From Hoeflea_A sp040932035 (GTDB taxonomy: Bacteria; Pseudomonadota; Alphaproteobacteria; Rhizobiales; Rhizobiaceae), in contig NZ_JBFRBB010000001.1 of assembly GCF_040932035.1 (NCBI RefSeq), positions 62,001 through 126,000 on the forward strand: a DNA stretch of 64,000 bases. The letters run 5' to 3'. Position numbers and translations under genes: made by a program. The notes below the pieces were generated by a model. The model was given only the letters and a program-made list of their open reading frames with translations, made no database searches and was not told the origin of the DNA. Every line of letters starts with the position of its first letter. Position 1 is the first letter of the stretch. Shown piece by piece: positions 51,626 to 59,913 of this stretch.

Positions 51626-52807
51626 ATGGAAGCAAAGCTCGAAAAGAAAACGCTGGCGCAGTTGGGCGATGATGAGATCATCCGGCGCATTGACGATCTG
51701 CAGCCTGATGATGCGGCACGGTTGCTGAGAAAACTCCCGGCAAGGCGCCGAGGAGCGATAAGTGCCAGGATCGCCGGAGACCGCCGCGCCGAAATCGCAC
51801 GCCTCGCCGATTATTCGGAAGAGGTTGCCGGCGGATTGATGAATTCGCGCTATGCCGATCTCGATGCGGCAACGCGGTGCAGCGATGCGGTTCGGCAGCT
51901 CGTTGCCGAAGATACCGCGGAGACCATCTACATCGCCTATATCGTCGATTCAGAGCGCAGGCTGCTCGGAAGCGTTGGCCTTCGTGAACTTCTTCAGGCG
52001 CCGAAAGAGGCCCGCGTTGCCGATGTAATGACACGCACCGTCGATGCCGTTCCCGTCGACCTGGCGGCTGAAGACGCGGCACGCCAGGTCGCGCAGAGCG
52101 GACAGTCGGCGCTGCCTGTTGTTGACGGGCAGAACCGTCTGGTCGGCATAATTTCCCATGACGATGCATTCACGCGTCTGGAGGCCGAAGCATCAGAAGA
52201 CATGCAGCGATTTTCAGCCGTGACCGGTGAGACGGACCAGGATTATCTCGATGTTCCGTTGTGGCGGGATTTCGGACGCCGCGCGCCTTGGATCCTGGGT
52301 CTTGCCATTGCCGGGCTGCTTGCCGGCTATGTCGTGCATATCTATGAGAACGCACTGGATGTGCTTGTCATACTGGCGCTTTATATGCCGATGGTGGCGG
52401 ACACCGGAGGCAATGTCGGCACGCAGACATCAGGTCTCTTGATCCGCTCGATCGCGACAGGACACGTGACCACGGGCAGCGGCCTGCGTATTTTGTGGCG
52501 CGAATTGCGGGTTGCTCTTTTGCTCGCGGCAATGCTCTTTGCCTTTGCCTGGGCAAAAGTGCTGTTCATTTCAAACAGTGCGGATGTCCCGCAGGGACTG
52601 ACGCTTCACATGATTGCCTTTGCTATCGGTGTGGCGATCGCAGTGCAGGTGATTGTATCCGCCGTCATCGGCGCACTCCTGCCGCTGGCGGCATTGAAAG
52701 TGCGGCAGGACCCGGCCGTCATGGCAGGCCCCGCACTGACGACCATTGTGGATACCACCGGCCTGCTCATGTATTTCATGATCACGACCTCGATCTTGGG
52801 ACTTTGA
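51626..52807 (+). CDS. mgtE: MgtE-type magnesium channel/transporter
   Basis: 393-residue magnesium channel. A short N domain (1-70) is followed by a CBS pair (about 75-195) and a membrane domain with five helices. The pore signatures are YMPMVADTGGNVGTQTSG and the last helices' ALTTIVDTTGLLMYF. MgtE is usually about 450 residues; here the N domain is shortened, so gating by Mg2+ may differ. GAGAG precedes the ATG. It stands before a FecR gene without overlap. Confidence 0.92.
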   Translation: MEAKLEKKTLAQLGDDEIIRRIDDLQPDDAARLLRKLPARRRGAISARIAGDRRAEIARLADYSEEVAGGLMNSRYADLDAATRCSDAVRQLVAEDTAETIYIAYIVDSERRLLGSVGLRELLQAPKEARVADVMTRTVDAVPVDLAAEDAARQVAQSGQSALPVVDGQNRLVGIISHDDAFTRLEAEASEDMQRFSAVTGETDQDYLDVPLWRDFGRRAPWILGLAIAGLLAGYVVHIYENALDVLVILALYMPMVADTGGNVGTQTSGLLIRSIATGHVTTGSGLRILWRELRVALLLAAMLFAFAWAKVLFISNSADVPQGLTLHMIAFAIGVAIAVQVIVSAVIGALLPLAALKVRQDPAVMAGPALTTIVDTTGLLMYFMITTSILGL

Positions 52808-52914
52808 AGGTTTGGCTTTGGAATCTCATATGCGTCTCAACTGCGGGCAAAGCGCGCGCCACATTGAACGCATAATTGAGCGACACACTACGCCGGCAAA
52901 TGGATAGGCCTTTG

Positions 52915-53553
52915 ATGACAATGCACAATAAGCGTTCAGGACACCCAAACCGCAGGCGGTTTTTGACAGCCGCTGCCGGGTGCGCCGGTGCCCTGGCTTT
53001 TTCGCGCAAGGGCCTGGCAGCCGATCCGATCGGCAGCGTTACGGAGCTCACCGGCGAAGCAACTGCAAACCGGCGCGGCGGGCTCATTGAGCTGCAGATC
53101 GGTGCGGACCTGATGGTTCGTGACCTGATCCGGACCGGTAAACGCAGCTTCCTGGCAATGAGGCTTGGAGACCAGACGTCCATGCGCCTTGGCGAGGAAA
53201 CCGAATTGCTGATCGATGAATACCTTGCGGATGTTCAGGGCACATTCGATCTGTCGAACGGTGCGCTCGTATTCGACCGTCCGGAGGATGCGCCGAAAAT
53301 GCCGACGACGGTAAGAACGGTTTTCGGCCAGATCGGTGTCCGCGGAACGCGGTTTTTTGCAGGTCCCAGCAGGGGTGTCTTCGGGGTTTTTGTGGAACGT
53401 GGCGAATTGGAAGTTACAGCCGCCGATGTCTCGCAGTTGCTGAGACCCGGCGACGGCGTCGATATCGCCGAGCCGGGAGCCGCGGCTTCGCAGGTTGCAA
53501 AATGGTCGCAGGAGCGGATTGACGAAGCTTTTGCGAGTGTCGAGCCGAACTAG
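52915..53553 (+). CDS. FecR-domain protein with Tat-type signal
   Basis: 212-residue FecR-domain protein. The start has RRRFLTAAAG, a twin-arginine-like motif, then a hydrophobic stretch; the FecR domain (about 45-165) contains VRDLIRTGKRSFLAMRLGDQTSMRLGEETEL and VRTVFGQIGVRGTRFF. In other genomes it pairs with CHASE2 cyclases. It converges on the CHASE2 cyclase gene: the TAG at 53551-53553 overlaps the stop of the opposite gene by four bases. Start choice is uncertain: ATG 52915 is preferred, with AGG 6 bases ahead; TTG 52876 or ATG 52900 are alternatives. Confidence 0.82.
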   Translation: MTMHNKRSGHPNRRRFLTAAAGCAGALAFSRKGLAADPIGSVTELTGEATANRRGGLIELQIGADLMVRDLIRTGKRSFLAMRLGDQTSMRLGEETELLIDEYLADVQGTFDLSNGALVFDRPEDAPKMPTTVRTVFGQIGVRGTRFFAGPSRGVFGVFVERGELEVTAADVSQLLRPGDGVDIAEPGAAASQVAKWSQERIDEAFASVEPN

Positions 53554-55436
53554 TCGCTTTGGTCTGCATTGGGTCTGACGCCGTACGCCCGAACAGTGCC
53601 GATTCCGCGCAATTCTATCTCACCCATGTCTTCCAGATCGTTGTCGCTCACCATCGCCTTCGCATGTTCACCGAGCAATATGGATGTGCCGAACTGCTTG
53701 TTGGCATCCTGCAGGCGTGCCGCGGTGTTGACCGACGAGCCGAAGGCCGTGTAGTCGACCCGGTCGGCGACACCGACATCCCCGAGCACGACCTCTCCGG
53801 TTTCTATGCCGATGCGGGTGCGGCCGAACCCGGCTTCCGCCGCGAAACCGGAATGTCTGAAATTTTCCGAAAACGCGAGAATCTCGCGTGCGCAGGACAG
53901 TGCAACATCGGCGTGTCCCTCAAGATCGACGGGCGCGTTGAAAAGCGCGTGAATGCCGTCGCCGATGGTTTTGTCGATCATGCCGCCATGGGCGATGATA
54001 ATTCCGGTCAACCCTTCGAAGTAACGATCAAGCAATCCGATCATTTCGGTCGGGCTGATGCGCTCCGTCGTCGTGGTGAAACCTTCGACATCGGTGAACA
54101 TGGAGGTTGCAATGCGCTGCTCCCCCTTCAATTTCAGCAGGTCCGGTTCTGCGACGAGCTTCTTCACGACAGCGCCCGGAAGGCGCTGCTCGAAGCGCTG
54201 GCGGATGATTGTTTCGGCCTTGCGGACGGCTGAAAACTGAATGGCGCTGCTGGCAACGGCTCCCGCAGTCATGGACAGAACCGGGGCCAGCGGATCGAGA
54301 ATGACATTGGCCAGGTGATGGAATGCGATGCAGGCAATGAGCCAGACCGTGCCGGAAAAAAGCGTTATTGCGGCCGTAACAACCGGCTTCGTGGTTACAG
54401 CCACAAACGCCAGCATGATTCCGGCCAGGACTGCGGCCACTGTTGATAACTGCCTAGCCCAATCCGGCATATGGGGGCTGGATCCAAGAAGCAGATTGGT
54501 GGCCAGATCCGCATGTATCTGAACGGAGGCCTTTAACGGATTTCCGGGTATCGGACGCAATCCGCCAAGCTCGGCGGCGCTTGAGCCGATAAAAACCGTT
54601 TTGCCCGCAATTTCAACGGGATCGACATTTCCGACAAGAACATCGCTTGCTGCAATCGTTCGAGCGAACTGCTGCGCCGCCGTCGAAAATCGCAATCTGA
54701 TATTGCCGCCGCGATCAAGGCGAGCCTGCACGTCGCCCACCCGCAACTGTGGCGGATCGCCAAACACCAGAACCGAACCGGATTTTTGCGAAAGCCGGAT
54801 CGCATCGACGGCAAGGGAAGGATACGGTCTGTCCTGAACGGCGATTACGGCCGGCACGGAGCGGATTCGCGCATCGAAATCCCCAGCGAGCGAAAGCGCT
54901 GAAATTCCCGTCGCTGCGTCTGTCAGTGGAATGCAGGACATTTCCGCGCCTGCGGCTGTCCAGGCTTGCGGCAGCCTGACATCGGCGCCCAGCGCCACCG
55001 GGCTGCGCACCGGTGGTGCCGTTGTCGGCTCACCCGACAACAAAAACCCCATCGAAACGGGCGCGGTGCTGATTGCCGCCACTAGCTTGCGAACGTCCGG
55101 CTGGTCGGCGGCGCAGGGCGGCTCCAGCACCAGGTCAACGGCTATGGCAGATGCGCCGAAGCTGTAGACTTCCTCAATGAGTTCAGCCAATCGCAGGCGG
55201 GATAGTCGCCGTCCCTCGAATTGCCTCAGGCTGGCGCTGTCGATATCGACGACCGCGATGGCGTCGGTTGCCGGCGGCGGCAAGATCGATGCGATCACGT
55301 CGATTGCCGGCTGATTGAGCCTTTCGGAAACGGCCGGGGGGCTGATCCAGAAAAACAGCGCAACCACGAGGGTGACGAGGCTTCCCAATCCGCCCGATAT
55401 CAATTCCCGTCTTCCGATTTTGACAGATCGGCTCAA
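53550..55436 (-). CDS. CHASE2-domain adenylate/guanylate cyclase
   Basis: 628-residue membrane cyclase. TM1 (about 15-33) leads to a periplasmic CHASE2 domain (about 35-290) with DIDSASLRQFEGRRLSRL; three further helices (about 315-395) precede the class III catalytic domain, with SMFTDVEGFTTTTERISPTEM (near 440) and KTIGDGIHALFNAPV holding the metal aspartates, and VNTAARLQDAN the N-x3-R pair. It probably makes cAMP in response to an extracellular signal. Stop overlaps the FecR stop by four bases. A second cyclase of different design is at 26858. Confidence 0.92.
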   Translation of the reverse strand: MSRSVKIGRRELISGGLGSLVTLVVALFFWISPPAVSERLNQPAIDVIASILPPPATDAIAVVDIDSASLRQFEGRRLSRLRLAELIEEVYSFGASAIAVDLVLEPPCAADQPDVRKLVAAISTAPVSMGFLLSGEPTTAPPVRSPVALGADVRLPQAWTAAGAEMSCIPLTDAATGISALSLAGDFDARIRSVPAVIAVQDRPYPSLAVDAIRLSQKSGSVLVFGDPPQLRVGDVQARLDRGGNIRLRFSTAAQQFARTIAASDVLVGNVDPVEIAGKTVFIGSSAAELGGLRPIPGNPLKASVQIHADLATNLLLGSSPHMPDWARQLSTVAAVLAGIMLAFVAVTTKPVVTAAITLFSGTVWLIACIAFHHLANVILDPLAPVLSMTAGAVASSAIQFSAVRKAETIIRQRFEQRLPGAVVKKLVAEPDLLKLKGEQRIATSMFTDVEGFTTTTERISPTEMIGLLDRYFEGLTGIIIAHGGMIDKTIGDGIHALFNAPVDLEGHADVALSCAREILAFSENFRHSGFAAEAGFGRTRIGIETGEVVLGDVGVADRVDYTAFGSSVNTAARLQDANKQFGTSILLGEHAKAMVSDNDLEDMGEIELRGIGTVRAYGVRPNADQSD

Positions 55437-55568
55437 CCCGGATTAGCCCCTCTACTGCATTTTGGCGGCAAGCGTAGTGCAGCAGGCCGATTGCGGCAAT
55501 TACTGCCATGAATGGCAGTGTGTTCAGGAAAGGGGAAGCTCCCGCGGCAGCCCGCGGGAGCTCATGGA

Positions 55569-56252
55569 TCAGGCGCCGGGCGAATAAAGGCGGCGGTTGA
55601 AAAATCCGCTGCGCTCGAGCTGGCCGAAGCTCTTGGCGGCGGCGAGCACGGCAAGGTCGAGTACCGGCTCGATAATGATGACACTCATATAGGCAATGCC
55701 GAAGGTTCCGATCTGCGCCAGGTTTTCAGCGCCGAACCCGTTGCCGTAGAAGGCCCAGAAGGCAACCCAGGCGACGATACCGCCCTGATAGGCCGTCGAC
55801 AGCGCCAGCGCCTGTTTGTACGAGGCGTCCTTGTAAGCGGTGCGGGCCGGAATGATCTTTCCGGCAAGCGCGTTGACTGCGATGAGCGGCACGATCAGCG
55901 TCGTGATGTTCATGCCGTATTGCGGCAGGTCGAATGGGGCAAAGAAGACGCCCTGTGCAAACAGACCAAGCGCCAGTCCGATAGCGGCGGGTCCTGCGCC
56001 GAAGATCAGGAACAGTGTCGATCCAAGAATGAAATGCACTTCCGAAACGCCGATCGGATAATGCGGAAAAACCTCAAAGAAGCTGAAGACCAGTGCCGTC
56101 GTTGCAATGGAGCGGACCATCAACGACGAGATTCCGCCATTATTCTTGATGTCACTGTAGGCTAGTTTTGCGGCGATACCGGCAGCACCGGCCGCGGTGG
56201 CGTAGCTCAGTACAAGCTTGGCGCTGTTGACGACGCCAGGTTCGATATGCAT
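55569..56252 (-). CDS. CbiM-like energy-coupling-factor permease
   Basis: 227-residue membrane protein of the CbiM group (substrate-specific S component of cobalt ECF transporters). It starts MHIEPG, keeping His2 that ligates cobalt in CbiM (MHI motif). Six or seven helices follow. CbiN, CbiQ and CbiO genes are not adjacent, so it is a lone component or a different small transporter. A cobalamin riboswitch precedes it (56324-56505), so it answers to B12. ATG 56252 is chosen over an upstream GTG-like start; AAGGA lies 7 bases ahead. Confidence 0.82.
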   Translation of the reverse strand: MHIEPGVVNSAKLVLSYATAAGAAGIAAKLAYSDIKNNGGISSLMVRSIATTALVFSFFEVFPHYPIGVSEVHFILGSTLFLIFGAGPAAIGLALGLFAQGVFFAPFDLPQYGMNITTLIVPLIAVNALAGKIIPARTAYKDASYKQALALSTAYQGGIVAWVAFWAFYGNGFGAENLAQIGTFGIAYMSVIIIEPVLDLAVLAAAKSFGQLERSGFFNRRLYSPGA

Positions 56253-56323
56253 GTCGTTTCCTTTTCTTGCACCCGTCGTGCATTTGCAGCGCTGCCGGGC
56301 AGGCAACGCCGGTTCAAGGTATT

Positions 56324-56505
56324 ATCCGGGCAGGTCTCCTGACTCGCGCATTGCGCCGTCCTTCCGCCTTCCCAGGAAATCCCAGTGGCATGTGGAAGCG
56401 GCATGCGCTCACAGTTGCGAGGGCAGTCACGGATCAGGCCCCTGTTGGGTCGTCCCTACCGTGTTCCCATTTAATCCAGCAGGCTTTGCCCGCTTGGAAC
56501 CCGAA
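56324..56505 (-). promoter_or_regulatory. Cobalamin (AdoCbl) riboswitch
   Basis: On the minus strand the sequence contains the conserved B12-box GCCACTG (opposite 56380-56395), GACTGCCCTCGCAACTGTGAGCG before it and GCGAGTCAGGAGACCTGCC near the end, all in the order of the cobalamin riboswitch. Its 3' end is about 70 bases before the CbiM-like ATG. It probably represses this gene when cobalamin is present. Confidence 0.93.
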
Positions 56506-56638
56506 TCCCTGAAACGTAACGGTGCCCGTTGCTGCGGGCAATGTCGACTGCGACGGATTAAGAGAAATTTGCAACTTGAATGAAATAAGATACCGGCTAG
56601 GTTCTGGGCACTTGATACGACACGCGAGATCTTGCCGG

Positions 56639-57355
56639 ATGCCAATGGACCCGCCACGCCCGGAATTGGTGATTTTTGATTGTGACGGCGTGCTGATCGA
56701 CAGCGAAATCATTAGCGCGATGACATTGATGGAGCTGTTGGCGGGGCACGGCCTGCAGATCGACCTCCAGCATGTTCAGCGCCATTTTCTGGGCCGTAGT
56801 TTCCCGACGGTCGCGGCATCCATCCGCAATCAGTTCGATCTCGATCTGCCGGCAAGCTTCGAAAGCGATTACCGCAGGATATTGCTGGAGAGTTTTGAGG
56901 GAGGGCTGTCGCCGAGCGACGGAATCTTTGCCGTTCTCGAAACCCTCGTCGTGCCCTATTGCGTCGCCACGAGCAGCAGCCCCGAGCGGGTGCACCGGTC
57001 TCTCAAGATCGCCGGCCTCGATCGCTATTTTGCCGATCACACCTATACGGCATCCGAGGTCGAGAAGGGCAAACCGGCTCCCGATTTGTTTCTTCATGTG
57101 GCCGCAAGCGAGGGTTTCGAGCCGGAAAGATGCCTTGTGATTGAGGACAGCATGCCGGGTGTGGAGGCAGCCAACGCTGCCGGCATGAGCGTTCTTCGCT
57201 ACATTGGCGGCAGCCATTTCGATGGAGTCCGTTCCCATGCCGAAAGGGAAGCCGGCGGCAGCGCGGTATTTGATTCCTGGAGCAAATTCTATGACATTGT
57301 GCCTTCATTGAGGGGGCCGGACAGCACAAGGGGGCCGCGTGGCCAGCAAATCTGA
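56639..57355 (+). CDS. HAD superfamily phosphatase of the polyol locus
   Basis: 238-residue haloacid-dehalogenase-type phosphatase of the beta-phosphoglucomutase-like group. VIFDCDGVLIDSE holds the nucleophile D14 and D16, ATSSSPERVH gives motif II, and KPAPDLFLHVA plus VIEDSMPGVEAANAAGM motifs III and IV. It overlaps the SmoC gene start by 17 bases, so both are coupled; probably it removes phosphate from a sugar phosphate linked to polyol use. ATG 56639 is chosen over far upstream starts that overlap the riboswitch. Confidence 0.9.
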   Translation: MPMDPPRPELVIFDCDGVLIDSEIISAMTLMELLAGHGLQIDLQHVQRHFLGRSFPTVAASIRNQFDLDLPASFESDYRRILLESFEGGLSPSDGIFAVLETLVVPYCVATSSSPERVHRSLKIAGLDRYFADHTYTASEVEKGKPAPDLFLHVAASEGFEPERCLVIEDSMPGVEAANAAGMSVLRYIGGSHFDGVRSHAEREAGGSAVFDSWSKFYDIVPSLRGPDSTRGPRGQQI

Positions 57356-58292
57356 AAGTGATGCAAACCGTCTGGACGATGCTGCGCGTGCCGGCTGGCT
57401 CTATTATGTTGTCGGCGACACGCAGGATGAAATTGCCAGAAAGCTCGGTGTCTCCAGGCAGTCGGCACAACGGCTTGTCTCACTGGCCGTCAGCGAGCAG
57501 TTGATCAAATTCAGGCTGGATCATCCGATTGCGCGCTGCATGGAACTGTCCCAGATGATCAGTCAGCAGTTCGAACTGCGGATGTGCGAAGTCGTGCCCA
57601 GCGATCCGGCTGCGCCGTTTTCCATTGCCGGAATTGCGCAGGCCGGTGCTGCGGAGATGGAACGGCATCTCAGATCGGAAGAGCCCAAGGTGATCGCATT
57701 CGGTACGGGCAGGGCACTGCGGGCCTGTGTCGAACAGCTGCGCCCGATGGACTGTCCGCATCACACGGCGGTCTCGCTGCTGGGCAACATGATGCTGGAC
57801 GGGTCTGCCACGGCCTATAACGTGATCATCCGGTTTGCCGAACGTATCAATTGCCGGCATTTCCCGATGCCGCTTCCGCCGCTTGCGCGCACGGCCCAGG
57901 AACGCGAGATGTTCCAGCAGCAGGAGCCGGTTCGCAATATTCTGGACGTCGCCACCAAGCCGGATGTGACCTTTGTCGGCATTGGCGAGATCGGTGAAGC
58001 CGCTCCCATGCTGGTTGACGGCTTCATCACCCACGACGAGATGCGGGCGCTGACGGCAGCGGGCGCTGTCGGGGAAATCACCAGCTGGGTTTATGACGAA
58101 AGCGGCGCGCTCATCAAGGGTCTGACAAATGACCGCGTTACCAGCGCGCCGCTGCAGAAAAATCCCGACCATTTGCGGTGCGGAATTGCTGCGGGCCGCT
58201 CCAAAGTGAAGGCGATAAAAGCTGCCATGAAGGGCCGTCTGATCAACGGTCTCATCACAAACGAAGCAACGGCAGAGCAATTGCTCAGATAG
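57339..58292 (+). CDS. smoC: SorC-family sugar-binding transcriptional regulator
   Basis: 317-residue regulator. The helix-turn-helix is DTQDEIARKLGVSRQSAQRLVSLA (about 27-50); the larger C-terminal domain has VIAFGTGRALRACVEQL and TFVGIGEIGE, typical for SorC-type sugar-phosphate binding. It probably represses the smo operon until a polyol or its phosphate is bound. It begins at GTG 57339, inside the phosphatase gene. Inverted repeats resembling its operators occur at its own stop and before smoE. Confidence 0.9.
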   Translation: MASKSESDANRLDDAARAGWLYYVVGDTQDEIARKLGVSRQSAQRLVSLAVSEQLIKFRLDHPIARCMELSQMISQQFELRMCEVVPSDPAAPFSIAGIAQAGAAEMERHLRSEEPKVIAFGTGRALRACVEQLRPMDCPHHTAVSLLGNMMLDGSATAYNVIIRFAERINCRHFPMPLPPLARTAQEREMFQQQEPVRNILDVATKPDVTFVGIGEIGEAAPMLVDGFITHDEMRALTAAGAVGEITSWVYDESGALIKGLTNDRVTSAPLQKNPDHLRCGIAAGRSKVKAIKAAMKGRLINGLITNEATAEQLLR

Positions 58293-58301
58293 TGAGCAAT
58301 T
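58279..58301. promoter_or_regulatory. Inverted repeat at the smoC stop (candidate SmoC operator)
   Basis: AATTGCTCA and TGAGCAATT are perfect 9-base arms around GATAG; the smoC stop lies inside. The same half-site TGAGCAAT occurs again before smoE. Confidence 0.6.
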
Positions 58302-58383
58302 TCCTAAATTATTTAATCCATTGAATTTATTGAGATAAATCCGGAGCTGTCTCATTTGGAGCCATTTTACACCGCAATGGGGT

Positions 58384-58440
58384 TGACTCATTCGGTGCAA
58401 TTGAGTGAGTATTTGCTCATTACGCAAGCAATTGCTCAAT
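58384..58440 (+). promoter_or_regulatory. smoE promoter region with SmoC-type half-sites
   Basis: TTGACT (58384-58389) is a possible -35. TGAGTATTTGCTCA (58406-58419) and CAAGCAATTGCTCAA (58426-58440) carry inverted copies of the TGAGCAAT half-site found at 58279-58301, so repressor binding would cover the promoter. A strong -10 is not seen. Confidence 0.5.
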
Positions 58441-58459
58441 GAATTCTGGGAGGAGTTCC

Positions 58460-59767
58460 ATGGAATATACCGTTCGCACTCTTGTGGCGGCGGCCGCCGT
58501 GTCATTGATGGCGTCGACCGCACTCGCCGAGAAACTCACCATCGCGACCGTGAACAATGGCGACATGATCCGCATGCAGGGTCTGACCGATGACTTCACG
58601 AAAAAGACCGGCCATGAAGTCGAGTGGGTCACACTTGAAGAGAACGTATTGCGCCAGCGTGTCACGACAGACATCACCACAAAAGGGGGCGCCTTCGACC
58701 TCATGACGATCGGCATGTACGAAACGCCGATTTGGGGCAAAAACGGCTGGCTCGTTCCGCTGGACGATTTGAGCGCCGAATACAATGTTGATGACCTGCT
58801 TCCCGCAATGCGCGCGGGCCTGAGCCATGACGGCACGCTCTATGCAGCGCCGTTCTATGGCGAGAGCTCGATGATCATGTACCGCACCGACCTGATGGAA
58901 AAAGCCGGTTTGGAAATGCCGGACGCGCCGACCTGGCAGTTTATCCGCGAAGCTGCCGCGGCCATGACGGATCGCGATAATGACATCAACGGCATCTGCC
59001 TGCGCGGCAAGGCAGGCTGGGGTGAAGGCGGTGCCTTTATCACGGTGACGGGCAACTCGTTTGGCGCCCGCTGGTTCGATGAAGACTGGAACGCACAGTT
59101 CGACCAGCCGGAATGGGCCAATGCGCTCAACTTCTTTATCGACATGATGAAAGAGTCCGGCCCGGCGGGCTATGCGACCAACGGCTTCAACGAAAACCTG
59201 TCTCTGTTCCAGCAGGGCAGATGCGGCATGTGGATCGACGCGACCGTTGCTGCGTCCTTCGTGACCAACCCAAACGACTCCACCGTGGCTGATAAGGTCG
59301 GCTTCGCGCTGGCGCCGAACAGCGAAGGCGTTGAAAAGAAGTCGAACTGGCTTTGGGCCTGGGCGCTGGCTATCCCGGCGGGCACACAGAAAGCCGATGC
59401 CGCCAAAGAGTTCATCGAATGGGCGACCTCAAACGGCTATATCGAACTGGTCGCCGCGAAAGAAGGCTGGGCCAACGTGCCTCCGGGCGCACGCACATCC
59501 CTGTATGAGAACCCGAACTACAAGGACATTCCGTTCGCCAAGAAAACCCTGGAATCCATCCTGGCCGCCGATCCGAACAACCCGACGGTCAAGCCGGTTC
59601 CCTATGTCGGCATCCAGTTTGTCGCCATTCCGGAGTTCGCCGGCATTGGCACGGAAGTCAGCCAGGAGTTCTCCGCAGCCTATGCAGGCCAGCAATCCGT
59701 CGAAGAAGCGCTCGCCAAGGCGCAGGCTCTGACCAACGACGCTATGGAAGCGGCGGGCTACCGCTAG
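58460..59767 (+). CDS. smoE: Polyol (sorbitol/mannitol) ABC substrate-binding protein
   Basis: 435-residue periplasmic binding protein of the CUT1 group, for sorbitol and mannitol by context. The signal peptide is MEYTVRTLVAAAAVSLMASTALA. The mature part begins EKLTIATVNNGDMIRMQGLTDDF, and EWVTLEENVLRQRVTTD is typical. It is the first gene of smoEFGKS-mtlK. GGGAGGAG is 5 bases before the ATG. A perfect stem-loop follows the gene. Confidence 0.94.
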   Translation: MEYTVRTLVAAAAVSLMASTALAEKLTIATVNNGDMIRMQGLTDDFTKKTGHEVEWVTLEENVLRQRVTTDITTKGGAFDLMTIGMYETPIWGKNGWLVPLDDLSAEYNVDDLLPAMRAGLSHDGTLYAAPFYGESSMIMYRTDLMEKAGLEMPDAPTWQFIREAAAAMTDRDNDINGICLRGKAGWGEGGAFITVTGNSFGARWFDEDWNAQFDQPEWANALNFFIDMMKESGPAGYATNGFNENLSLFQQGRCGMWIDATVAASFVTNPNDSTVADKVGFALAPNSEGVEKKSNWLWAWALAIPAGTQKADAAKEFIEWATSNGYIELVAAKEGWANVPPGARTSLYENPNYKDIPFAKKTLESILAADPNNPTVKPVPYVGIQFVAIPEFAGIGTEVSQEFSAAYAGQQSVEEALAKAQALTNDAMEAAGYR

Positions 59768-59792
59768 GCCTTCCTCCCAAGTCGAGAGCCTG

Positions 59793-59820
59793 GAGGGCGG
59801 CACACCCGGTTGCCGCCCTC
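59793..59820 (+). promoter_or_regulatory. Stem-loop between smoE and smoF
   Basis: GAGGGCGGCA and TGCCGCCCTC are a perfect 10-base stem with an 8-base loop, 25 bases after smoE. No T-run follows. It is likely an mRNA-stability or partial-termination element that favours smoE. Confidence 0.6.
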
Positions 59821-59913
59821 TGGCAAAGAACAAGCCGCTAATCCAGACTTGCTCTAAACCCTTTACCGATCGTCTGAACTGGCGCCACACTGCGCCAACA
59901 GAGGAGGTTTGTC

